From contig WBMZ01012062.1 of NCBI GenBank assembly GCA_013400975.1, forward strand, positions 62,001 through 126,000: DNA of 64,000 bases. Direction: 5' to 3'. The stretch is from Atrichornis clamosus (lineage: Eukaryota > Chordata > Aves > Passeriformes > Menuridae). Below, piece after piece: positions 14,201 through 25,639 of the stretch (positions are counted from its first letter, which is position 1; the number at the start of each line of letters is the position of its first letter). The position numbers were made by a program, and so were the translations under genes. Under the pieces are notes generated by a model, which worked only from the letters and a program-made list of their open reading frames with translations, did not search any database and had not been told where the DNA came from.

Positions 14201-15510
14201 CACAAGTGCTTTTCTGAAAAAGTAAACATAATTCTGAACGCTTAACAGAAGAAACTTTAAGTAAGGATGACTGTCAGCCCCTTCTGAGAAATTGCAAACT
14301 ATTTTAAAAGTTAATTCAAGCTATCTAACCCAGAAATAGAGACACCTGAAATCCCTCCAGACTCCATCATTAAGTCCCTGAATATATCAAATGCGTGTTT
14401 TGTTTGGCAGTAATGTTGGTGGGGATTAAGAAAACTATTAAGAAGAGAGTTGGAAAAATCCCTTTTTAACATAATGACAACAAACATTTACATAATCAGC
14501 GGAAAGGAGAATAAGAAACTGTCTTCAAGCTTTACCAAGGTAGCAAGTTGTGCTTTTTGTGTGACTGCATAGCAGCACTGCAAAATGTTCTCACTATAAT
14601 TAAGTGCTCTTCAATTTACATGGCTTAAAGGTTGAGTGTCAACATAAGTTATGGAAAAGTAGGGATATAATATTTTTAGATGCCAGACATGTGTTTGTGC
14701 TAGTGAAGTTTCCATGGGATGAGAGATGCCTCCCCACTCCAGGCAATGAAAGGTGCTGGCCCAGGCTCAGGGTCAGTCCAAGAGTTTTCTGCTAGTCATA
14801 AACCACTTGGGAAGACTTCAACCCTGGAAAGCCCTAGAATTTACAGAGCCTGGGTGCTATCTTTGTCTTAAGATACCCATTAGAATTTCGTGCCTTACAG
14901 CCCCTGCCGACACCCCTGTGGTAGGGCTGTTGGTGTTCTCAGCTGCTGCAGACAGGACACGCCAGCCTCGCAGTCTGGAGCAGCACCTGGGTGTCACTGT
15001 GAGCCCCTGAGCTGCAGGTTCAGCCCTTCCAGGCTGGACTACATGCAAGTATCTTAACAGAAATATGGGTAGATTTGCAGAGATTGTCTGAGAAAGTTCA
15101 TTCCTTTACTCGAGTGCTCAGGTTTAGTGCAAACCCATCGCTTTCCTAGCTGTGATCACTAGGTTTTGATTCTACACAGTTCTTCTTTGGGTACTGCACC
15201 AGTGATGTATTTGGAGTCTGGAAAAGATTGATTCCCTGACTTATCAGCAGAAGTTCATGCTGATTAGATTACTCAATAGGGCAAACAGCTTGTGTGGTCC
15301 TTTTTACCACTCCCCCCATCCTCCTAGGTGAACCTCTTTGCACCCGTCATAGTTGTGAATTCACCTTAGGCCCAACAGCCACGCTCTCACACACCTGGGT
15401 GTTCCCCTGGGATCCCACGGCTCACAGGGCACACGAGTGCACCCTTGGCACACACAGCTCTGCGTTCTGGTTCAGGTCCTGGCTGCATTCAGCTTGAGCT
15501 TTGACAAAAG
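11271..15510. other. noncoding DNA with GC-richer patches
   Basis: GC is higher than in the flanks, notably at 12030-12140, 12600-12850, 13080-13560, 14880-15040 and 15300-15500. Open frames of 80-104 codons therefore appear on both strands of the same stretches, which is the pattern of stop-codon depletion by base composition and not of a gene. No splice-bounded exon or domain was recognised. A 17-bp direct repeat (12374-12390 and 12410-12426) is the only clear internal structure. Confidence 0.6.
12374..12426. repeat. 17-bp exact direct repeat, period 36
   Basis: CTCAGTTCTAACTGCAT occurs at 12374-12390 and again at 12410-12426. The tetramer GGTAC also recurs in the interval. It looks like a small local duplication by replication slippage. 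No function is suggested. Confidence 0.8.
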
Positions 15511-18500
15511 TCACTGGCAGCTAGAGTGCTTCTATTTAAGTATATGCACATAAATAAATTATCCCGTGCCCTTAGTGCTGACCCTATTTAAAACTTTCAT
15601 TTAAAGCAAAGCATAAAAACCAGCGGTAAAGCAAAACCCACCAATATGGTCAAAATGGAGTTTGAAAATATATCTCGACATTTGTGCAGTGATCATTTGT
15701 TTCCCATATAATGAAACCATATTTCATCTTTTCGCTATTCTCTCTGAAGGTTTTGTGCAATTCACAACTGAAACACTTGGGAGTGGGTAGGTTTTCCTTT
15801 TTTTAGATTAAAAACCTTGCTTCTGTTGTCATAATATGCTTTTTTCCCACTTTGTTACTATTTTTCATGATCCCTTCCGCTTGAAAAGCAAAAGGACTTG
15901 CCTGTAGAAGCAGACAACATTTTTCAGGAAAAATGCATTTTTTCATTTTTTCTAACCGAGCTTGTAATTTTTTAACTGAATAAGTGAAATAAGACTTTAC
16001 ATATGCAAAAAGCAGTCTTATACAATCATGCAACAAAATTAGAATTTATCAATTACCTGTATAAAAACAAAAGTCGTTGATGGCTTCACGTTTAGAAAAT
16101 TTCAGAAATTAAAAAAATCAGTTACAAGGCTAAAATTTGATGCTCACATGCTTTTCAATAAACACAGAGCATAAAATCAGAATAAAATTACTCCAAGCAT
16201 AATGCAAAGATTGCAAAATTTACAACTTATTTCAGTATTTTCCATAGAAAGTTCACATACTTGATTCTGGCTGTTTTTACGTGTAAATGTTTCACAAATG
16301 TTTTCTCTGTAGAAACACCTACCTCTTTAGTGCACTGACAATAATGAATTTTTAAAGATTCAGTAATTTCTGTGGAGGGAAAACAGGAGTAAGGTTTTAA
16401 TATAGTATAGGAAACGTCTTAAGCTCTTTGGAAAAGCTCCATTTTAGGATTACAACCTTTAAAGTGAACAGCCAATCATATACACAAGAGTAACACCAGC
16501 ATTATTCTATCTAGGGTAGCAATTGAAAGCCAACTTGGAGCTGAAAGAAGGAGTAAAACACAGCCCTCTGCAGCAGCAGCAGCCCGCACTGAACACTGCT
16601 TTTGGAGCTGTGTTACCCAGCTACACAAAATTAGCGGCTGCAGACAGACACCCAGCACCTCCACGGGCCTCTTTTCACCAGCTGCTGTGTTCTCTTCTGT
16701 GTGATAATTGCTTGTGCTGGTGCCAGAGCTCACCACCATCCATGGGAGATGGTTTCTCCAGAGATCAGTGATCACTTGTTATTTCCCTGGGGGCACCTCT
16801 TGAGCCTGTGGTGTTCCTACTGGATGTAAATGGGTCCTTCCCGCTTTCCCTGACTCAGGTCCTCAAGACCTTGAAAATGTTTGCTGTCTCCTTCTAGTCC
16901 ATTTTTACTTTGATGGGGAATGCATTCCCTAGACCTTTCTTCCTGGCATGTCCCTGCTCACAGTGTGATGCCCCACAGGTCTCTAGGAAGGAAACATAAA
17001 AAAGCAAGAGGAAAGGGACCCAGACGCAGAGGCCAAAAGGATGAGTTTCAAGGGGAGTTGACTGCCAGAATTTTCTCATTGATTGTTGCTTTTTCTGTGT
17101 TTTTTGCCTTTTGTTTCCAGGCAAAGCACCTTTGAGGGTGTGGATTATTGAAAACCTTGGGTGCAGTGCTTTTTTTGTTTGCTTCATACAGTGAAGCAGA
17201 CGATATGTTTACTGAATTTCAGCCATTCCACTCAATAAACTACAGGCTTTATTTGTTGTCTAAACACTTTTCTTAACTTTTCTATGACAGTAGCATAGTG
17301 CTTGATGGTAACAGTGTTAACTCCTCTGCAAGCACCAGAAAAAAATAGTTCATTTCACAAATTACCTTGTGAAGCCAAAGGATGGCTGTGATATAATTCT
17401 GTATCATCTCTCAACAAAATTAAATTCTAAGTTCTCAAACACTGTGACTTGATAGAAATAAAGACTGAGCAGCAGCTAAAAGAGAGGCAATTTTGAGGGG
17501 ATTGCGTGGATTACAGTCCTGTGGAAGATTTCTAATCTGCATCTATTCCTGAATGGAATGGATTCGAAAGCTTGACAAAGGAAGAGCACATTCTCCAGGC
17601 TCATGGACAGAGGAAATGCATTGTACAGAACAGCTGGCTATCACAGAGATAAATTTAGACAGGCTGATAAGACACTGCCTTACTTTGGTGAAAATATTCC
17701 TCACAAAACTGTCCTTTCAGTCACTCAGTGGAGCACTTCAGTAAATACAGCCATTGTTCTTTTCCTCTTATATACATTGACCACATAAGAAATTAAGCAA
17801 TCCAGCACAGCCTGTGCCTCTGTTGGGTTACCAAGAAGAATCTCAACAAGATTTCTCTTCCCATAAGGTTCTGTAAATTACATTGTTTGTTACCAAGCTT
17901 TCTAAATACAGGTTGCCAAAGAAAGGAGTCACTCTGACCAGAATTTGCTGAGGATCCAACTTGGAATGCAGTTTTATATGTTAAGAGTGGTAATGAAATG
18001 CACTTAAATTAATTAAAAATACAGAAGACAAAAAATCCGAAGAAATAACATGCTAATAAGTCCTTGGCAATATAGTTGTACTTGACAAGGAATATTGATT
18101 ACTGGGCCGTTTCACATTTGTTATGCACTAATGCACTGAGCACACATGGAAAAGTGACAGCTTTGAAGTAATTACATAGGAATTGTCAGTACATTCATTT
18201 GTGTTTGGGTTATTTCACTGCACTGGTATTTCTATAAATTATAACATGTCACCTTAGATGTACACAGAAGTTAAATCATTTATCTTCCAGCTAATCATAG
18301 AAACAAGAGCAAAAATATCCCTCAACAAGAATTTGGACAAAGGCCTTAATAAAAATTTATAATGCTGTAACAGTTGTAGCTGATTTTTTTTTTAATTAAT
18401 CGAAGCTAGATTTAATTGTTCTTCAGTCATCTAGGATGAAGAGAATACAACTGCAACTTTCTCCAGTGTACATATTTATGAGATATAAGCTCTTAAATCT

Positions 18501-18988
18501 AGACTGAAATAAGCTCAATTATTTTGCAGAGGCCATTCAATAGTCAACTAATACTTGTAACTTGCATTCATGAAGTTAACTCTGCTGTCTGAGGCTGATA
18601 CTGGTGACCTAGAGGAAGATTCATGAGATCCATCAGGTGCCTCAGCTAAGACCACTTGATTTATCATAGTCACCAGTCACAGTCTAGAGCACACATTTTG
18701 TTCAAAGAAAATTATGAGCTAGTAAGAGACACAGCTGAGGCACTTCCCTGTTAGAAGAGTGCTAATACAGCATTTGAAATTTATGAGTATCTTTATAGCT
18801 AAAACAATCTACTCAGATAATAGTTATCAGGTCAATGCCTTTTTAGAGAAAGAATTGACATCTCTGTAAAAGCTGGGGTTTGGGTTTTTTGCTTGTCTGT
18901 TTATTTGTCTGTTTCACTGTCTGGAGAAAATAAAAAAAAGAAAAAGAAAAGGGAAAAACCGTCATTCACACCAGCCAACAACATTCCC
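15511..18988. other. AT-rich unique DNA, possible conserved noncoding elements
   Basis: No gene is recognised. The subregions 15520-16270 and 17990-18290 are non-repetitive AT-rich DNA dense in homeodomain and POU-type words, including an octamer-like ATATGCAAA at 16001-16009. In vertebrates such texture is common in conserved enhancers, but it also arises by chance in AT-rich DNA, so this is inference only. The GC-richer stretch at 16550-16750 has overlapping open frames on both strands and no domain. Confidence 0.55.
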
Positions 18989-19163
18989 TTGCAGCAAAGA
19001 AGGATAATTGTGTTCCAGGCTGCATTAGGAGGTGGCCAGCAGGTCGAGGGAGATGATCCTTGTCCTTTACTCTTCACTGGTGCAGCCACACCTGCAGTAC
19101 TGTGTCCAGTCCTGCACTACCCAGTACAAGAAATATATGGACATACTGGTGAAAGTACAGTAA
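18989..19163 (+). mobile_element. CR1 LINE fragment, ORF2 C-terminal part (sense)
   Basis: This is a decayed piece of a CR1 non-LTR retrotransposon in sense orientation. The plus-strand reading from 18991 begins AAKK and reaches GCI. After a small deletion that shifts the frame it continues through SRSREMIL, SLVQPHLQYC and TQYKKYMDIL. This matches the conserved region at the end of CR1 ORF2 that usually reads like [21 protein letters not shown]. The fragment ends in a stop after DILVKVQ and lacks both the catalytic reverse transcriptase core and the 3' tail, so it cannot move. Family assignment comes from remembered CR1 features; the subfamily was not determined. Confidence 0.9.
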
Positions 19164-19165
19164 AG

Positions 19166-22100
19166 TACAAAAAATATCAGGTTGAACTCTTTAACTCTGG
19201 TTTTCCTTCTTTATTTGGTTCACAATGCATTTTTGTAAAATTTTGAAGTGTTATCACAATCATAAATCCCTTAATTTTGATCAATGACAGGATTTTTTTC
19301 CCCCAAACAAAATTGCTGGACTGCTTAGATAATGATCTTGAGGTTGTTCATGTTGTTATGCCATTCTTTGTAAACTACTGCTTTAATAAAAGTACAACTG
19401 TAAAGCCCATGCCAATGATCCGGGCTTGCATAAAACATCTCCAGTACTTAACCTTTCTCACTGAGCAATAGAAGAGACTAGAGTAGAAGACGTGTTATGT
19501 TTAGGAGGTCTATGATTCATTAATTTATAAAGAATCATCTCAGTGATGCACAAGCTGTCAAATCTGAAGGCATAATCTATCTTACATTTTATGTGACTTT
19601 ATTCAACTTTCTTTTTTACTCAAGATAGGGAAGAGGTTTCTTCCAAACCCTCCTTGAGAAATATAAAACCAGGACTCAAGACACTGTTTGCAAACATTAA
19701 ACCTTACAGACACGTTAGATGTTCACTTTATATAGTGAGTGTCTTAAACTGCTATAAACTACTAGTTGCAAGAACAAGCTGAAAAGTGTGGCAGAAGCAG
19801 TGCTGCAGAAAATCTATGTCACAGTTTAGTCATAAATTGGAAAGTAAAAGGACAGTTTTCCCAATCTGTGAAGCAACAATGTTGCTGAGAGTAGCTGAGA
19901 AAGATATTTGATTGAAACTGGCACACATACTCAAAAACGTTAGTTCATAATAAAGAAACCTTGGTGGTTTCTTTTTTTTTTCTGAATATGAGGTAGAATT
20001 TTAATTCAGCAATTGATAAATCTTAAAATGGATCTATATTTTCAGTTTGCTTCAAGGGTGAGGAGTTTACCTGATTAGGCAAGCTCTCTCTCAAACCCTG
20101 CCATTGGCAAAATGAGGCTAAGATGTACATGACACTATCAATGCACATCTCCCATGACAGCCAATGCATATTTCATAAGTTGAACTGAAGGCATGTCTGT
20201 ATTTCTTGATTAGAGAATATTTCAGGTGAGGTTCCCACTCCTGTTCTACTCTGGATAGGCCTAGCAGCACTGATTGAACAATGTTTCATCATGTTTTGGG
20301 CTCCCTGACAAAAAAATGCAAGAGAAAACGAGGTATTAAAGACAAGTAACTTCTCTGTACATTTGAGAATGAAGATCATCAGTTACAGCTTTGAACAATG
20401 GTTCAGACAAGTCTGCAGCTCATTCATTTCCAGCTGATTCTGTACCTGATCCAGTTCACAGTAATTCAAGTGAGCAAATTTAAGACACGAATTGCCAGAG
20501 AGTTGTGTATAACTTCACCTTTCCTCCTTCCATCATCAGTGATTCCACTGGGAGCACCACAGTGAGATTATGGACCCAAAAGTTGATATATTTACTTCTA
20601 AACGCCAGTAACAAATCAGACAGCATGACCCAGTGCAATGAAGGGAGGCAATTATTTTTGAAAGGGTGAAAAGAGGCTCTGATTTGTGCTTTGCTAGTTA
20701 TGAAATACTTTTAATAACTTCTTTCCCTGATGGCTACCACTCCTCATGTGTCATTCTCAGTGATCCCTGGGGTATGTTTATGTAACAGTCAATTGGCACC
20801 AAAGGTCTTTTTTTTCCCCTACTGGGTGAATTTGACAGTCAAGTTTGAGAATGGTTTAACTCCCCATTAACTGTTGCTAATTTACGAGAGAACTCCTGCA
20901 GAAAACAAACAAACAAGCACATAATTTGATGCAACATCAGTCTGGAACACCAAACAAAGCCATTAGGAACAGCACAACTATTCAAGCAAACACAGGTGAT
21001 TGGGGAGAAGGGGCAATCAAGCAAACACCAGAGATATGTCATTCTCTGGGAGAGCCAGCATGATTTCCTTCACTTATTAATCTTCCTGTGGGGTTCAGAA
21101 ACATGTTGGGAAAGAACTCACACACAAAGACACATTCAAAGCCCAAGTTCATGTCTAAGAATTTTGATGTGCTGTAAATAAAAAGACACTGTTCATGCTT
21201 CTTCACAACATAGGGAGAGAATTTGAGAGTCTAATGCACTTCATGTAAAGGAACTGCACAGAGCAAAGCTAGATAAACTCCTCTAAGTGTCCCTTTCCAG
21301 AGTTTAAAAATTGCACCCACTCTGCATTACAAGTTAAATCCTTCTGCTGCAAACACAGTCTATGAGGGTTGGTGGATAAGAGGTTTGTATCAGATCCATT
21401 TTCACTCCTGAGATCTATTTCCAGTTTTCAGACCCGTTTGGTGAGGCCAGCAGTGGTAATGCAAAACTCACTAGTCATAAAAAGTCTTTTTTTCCCTTCT
21501 GTATTTTGGTTTTTAATAAAAGCACTAGCATGGAGAATTCTGAAAGACCATTATATGTGCACAGTTTGTAATTAATGTTCATTTTTTTCTATGGAAAATA
21601 GAAATGTTTCTTCTATGTCATCATACCTTCAAACGTTACATTTAAGGCCTTTATGACTGATTAACACCTCATAGTGTAAACTCCACTGTACAAACAAGGA
21701 CATCTTTATTTCAATTAGCTTATATTCCAAGTAGAATGTGGTTATAAAATTTGTATAATTATTTATAACCCTTTAATTTCTGGTGTCTTTGAAAAAACTA
21801 ATCAAGATTAATTCCTAAGGCTGTGCAAGAAACAAAGACTAACATGCTGCACACTAGTTAGGTGGATCAGGACTGGTCAACAAGGGATAGGATATACTAC
21901 TAAAAGTGTAGGATCTGATAGCTGTGGAACAGAGGACTGAAAAGGCAGGGAAGGGGGTTCAGTGCAATGTATGGAGGCAATTAAAAAAGAATATTGCAGC
22001 TTGGAGGATTTTATCATAAAATATCATCAAAGATAGTTAAAATATCACTCTGCCACATGGCCTAGTAAATACAAGAAAGAGGCAGGAGAACCAAAACTCT

Positions 22101-25100
22101 CCTTTAAGATTTTTTTTTTCAGTTTATTGACAGAAACAAACCTGTCAAATTGCTTTATTTCAAGTCACCTCAAATACATCCGCCAATCTCCAGCAAAACA
22201 CATATTATGCATTTTTGGGGTGAGGGTGGATATTTGGTTTTTTGGGGTTTTTTCTGGTTGAATGTCTTTTTATCATTTTTACCGGTAGTTTGAAAGAATC
22301 ATTAGTTTGTCATGCAAGTTCAGTACATTTCTTTCTAAGCTTGTAATTCCTTCAAATGTTTCTTTCTTTCCTTCTACCTAGAGCCACTTGTTAAATTTGT
22401 TATGTTATTTGAATTAATAGCAATTTCTGTTGACCCTTTTCTGTGGGGTAAGGAATTGCTACATCACAGTCTCACCTGCTGAATAGTACCCAGCAGAACC
22501 GAACAGGTTTTCAGCTCAGAAAAACAAAAGGCAGTTCTCCCTTTGGTTTCTTTGAAGCTCTCCTGCAGCGCAATGAACGAGCCGAAGGGACTCCTTGATC
22601 ATCCTTTCTATGCAGATAAAGCCCTGGGAAGCAGGGCTGAGGCAATGCCAAAGACAGTTCTCTCTTTGTCAGATCAGCTCCCAAGGGTCATAAGATGATG
22701 GGAAAGAGTTGAAGGACACTTTAAGCTATCCTAAAATACCTCTCCACAGGGAAAAAAAAAAAAAACAACAAAGCACAGAAAAGTGGTTTAAATTAATCTT
22801 TTCTCTCTGTCATTAGTGCTGTGTTGGGCACAAATGGGCCAAGCTACGGAGTCGAGACATCAATCATCTGCCAGACAAATCCCTCTCACAGCACATTGCC
22901 TTTCTTAAGGGATCACATATTGCATCTGCTGTACCTGGAATACAGTCCTTTAGTTTTGATATGACATTTGTTTCCACAGCAATCAACTGGGAAATAACTA
23001 TAGGTGATATGAACTACATAGGCAGGATTGCTATGACAAACAATGCCAGCCTGCAAATCAAAACTCAAAAGAGAATGAAGAGTAAATTCAATTCCATCCA
23101 TATAGACAGGCACCAAATTGTCAGACTCAGAGAAGAATTCAAAGTCTCCAGTAGGCTTCAGCTGCTTATTTCCCAGCTATTATATACTATTAAAAGTTAT
23201 GCTATCACCTTCAGGTGATGAGGATGTATTTTTATGTTGAATCTACAAATAAAGCCATCATGAAATTCTCAGAGCAAACAGATTATTGCAGTAATGAAAA
23301 CCAGGATGGCATTTATTCTCAAGTAGGTTGGCAAAGCCTCCTACTTGAGTCATGAGGATACTTCAGCAAAGTACTTATTACCAATTTATTTATGACAGGA
23401 ACAACCTAAGCATTCCCAAAGAATAGAAAAATCAGTTCTTTTACTATTTAAGGCCAGAAGTTGCATGTAAAGTTCATCTTAACTGCCTTTCACATAACAC
23501 AGTTACATCAGCTTGCATTTGAAGACAGGACTCACTGCTAGGGACATAGCTGGTGTTTGACTGCGGTGCACTGCCCCAAATACAGCTGCACGGGGCCACA
23601 GCCTGCTTTGCTAGCTATGACACCTGACACACACAGGTCTGAGCTCTCCTGAACTTCAAAATTTTCCCTTCTTCAAGAAGGAAAAAAGAAAAAGTACAAA
23701 GAGCATCTAAACTTCCCTTTGGAAAAGTTTTCAAGTCTACATTAAATGTACAATTAATGGGAAGGGCACTCATTTAAATCCTGTCTTAGAGGGGGGTATT
23801 TTCTTGGCTGGGAACCTTAAGTATATCCTGTGATGAAAAACATTCAATGCAAACTTTTCCAGAAGTTCATTGTTCACATGATAAACTCACCATGTAGTGA
23901 GATGCTGTGCAAACAGTTCCAGTCCCTGCCAGAAACAAGAGGGTTTTAATGTAAAATAAACAATAGTACAATAATAGTACAATAAAAAATAATGTAAAAT
24001 AAACAATAGAAGAGAAAGGTGGATAAAAGTCATTGCATTAACCCCTATTTATTTATTTTGGGTACTTCATTTAAACAATTCTGTACACCTTCATTAAAAA
24101 ACCAAAGAAATGTGAAAAAACCAACCAGAAGCAGCATTTGGCATTCCAGCCATTAACACAGGTGATTTGTGAGATAGAGCAGATTTGAAGAGGGATGTGG
24201 AGGATAATGGTGTATCATTGTGACATTTCCCTGTTCAATAGACCTCACAAAAAAAATAAGCCTCAAAATCTTCCTGTGAAGAAGGGCAGCACTGTTATTC
24301 CAATTTTATTACAAGAAATTGAGTCACGGTGGGTTAAATACAGAGACTGAAGTCACACTAAACTGTGTGGCTCAGCTTCAGAGTGAAGCCCAGCTAGGTC
24401 CTTCTTCTTTATTTTAATAGCTTGGCCGTGCTGGCTTTCTAAAAAGCCATGAATATATTACAGAAATTGCCTTTCTTCTGTCACTGCATGGGCTGCCACA
24501 ACATGCTGAATGCAAACAGGGATGATCCAGGGAACTCATTTCATAACCATCTCGCTCGGAGCTCAGGGATAGGAGTGGCTGATTAATATGTGCTGGAAGG
24601 CATTTTCCCCCACGCGGTCTCTGCTTTTGCCTCACAATACTGAATTCCTTCACAAAGATTAAATATGTGCAGAAGCACAGGTGAGTGAGGCTTTTAACTT
24701 TTCTGCTCTTCACCAGCTGTTTTTCTATTCCACTGAATTTTCACTTACTTTATTTTCAGATTGACTATGAAAATGTGGGACGTATCAAAAAAAAAATGCA
24801 CAGAAACACACAGGAGTGTGGAAGGATGAAAAATTAGGAAACAATTGAGAGGTTGGCAGAGTTCACAAAAAGAACTCTCTGCTCCATAAGTTTGATTTGA
24901 ATTATTATCACCTCAGAACCCTCAGTCAGTGCAAGAATACAATATTTGTACTATGGCTAATAAAAAAAAGGTAACTAGAAAGCAATTCTCCATGTATTTC
25001 TTAGGATTTTGTGCTCAGAAAATTTACAAAAGGTATGTTCAGGAATAAAATTCTTCCTCTTTGGGCTAATTAAAGGGTAGGGCCATGGTGATAATAATGA

Positions 25101-25274
25101 GAACTTCTGAGATTTTACGAGAAACATTTTACATTGACAAAGCATGTTGAACAGCTTTGAGACTGAAAATTGTGACAGAAATTAATATCAGTTTAGGGAA
25201 AAAAGAAATAGATTTGATTTTGACTTTGAAGACATTCTCACTGTTCTTAAGGCAAATTTATGAAAAGTCTCCAA
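19166..25274. other. unique noncoding DNA with minor slippage repeats
   Basis: No gene is recognised. Open frames stay below 100 codons and match nothing I know. Poly-A or poly-T runs occur near 19973, 22111 and 22751. A 19-bp direct repeat lies at 23948-24009. The stretch 24430-24690 is non-repetitive and contains a good match to a plus-strand splice donor (CACAG followed by GTGAGT, near 24677-24687). The open frame in front of it is only about 34 codons and has no clear acceptor, so I do not call an exon. Confidence 0.6.
23948..24009. repeat. 19-bp exact direct repeat, period 43
   Basis: AATGTAAAATAAACAATAG occurs at 23948-23966 and again at 23991-24009. The intervening DNA holds two further copies of the word AATAGTACAATA, overlapping the first unit. 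The set looks like nested slippage duplications in AT-rich DNA and suggests no function. Confidence 0.85.
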
Positions 25275-25639
25275 CTCTTCTTCTTTTCTTTTCTTTTCTT
25301 TTCTTTTCTTTTCTTTTCTTTTCTTTTCTTTTCTTTTCTTTTNNNNNNNNNNNNNNNNNNNNNNNNNNNNNNNNNNNNNNNNNNNNNNNNNNNNNNNNNN
25401 NNNNNNNNNNNNNNNNNNNNNNNNNNNNNNNNNNNNNNNNNNNNNNNNNNNNNNNNNNNNNNNNNNNNNNNNNNNNNNNNNNNNNNNNNNNNNNNNNNNN
25501 NNNNNNNNNNNNNNNNNNNNNTTTCTCTTTTCTTTCCTTTTCTTTTCTTTTCTTTTCTTTCCTTTCCTTTCCTTTTCCTTTTTTTTCTTTTTTTCTTTTC
25601 CTTTTCTTTTTCTTTTTCTTTTCTTTTCTTTTCCCCTTT
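25275..25639. repeat. (TTTTC)n polypyrimidine tract with assembly gap
   Basis: A pure pyrimidine strand runs from about 25275 to 25342, mostly perfect TTTTC units. It is interrupted by 179 N (25343-25521) and resumes as degenerate TTTTC, TTTCC and poly-T DNA to about 25639. The true length is unknown because the gap lies inside the array. The apparent Phe/Ser-rich and Lys/Glu-rich open frames across it are artefacts of the repeat. Long mirror-like homopurine-homopyrimidine tracts can form triplex DNA and stall polymerases, which would explain the gap. Confidence 0.95.

Noticed and set aside
24430..24690. Possible exon ending at a strong GTGAGT donor
   Set aside because: Only about 34 open codons precede the donor and no acceptor is evident.
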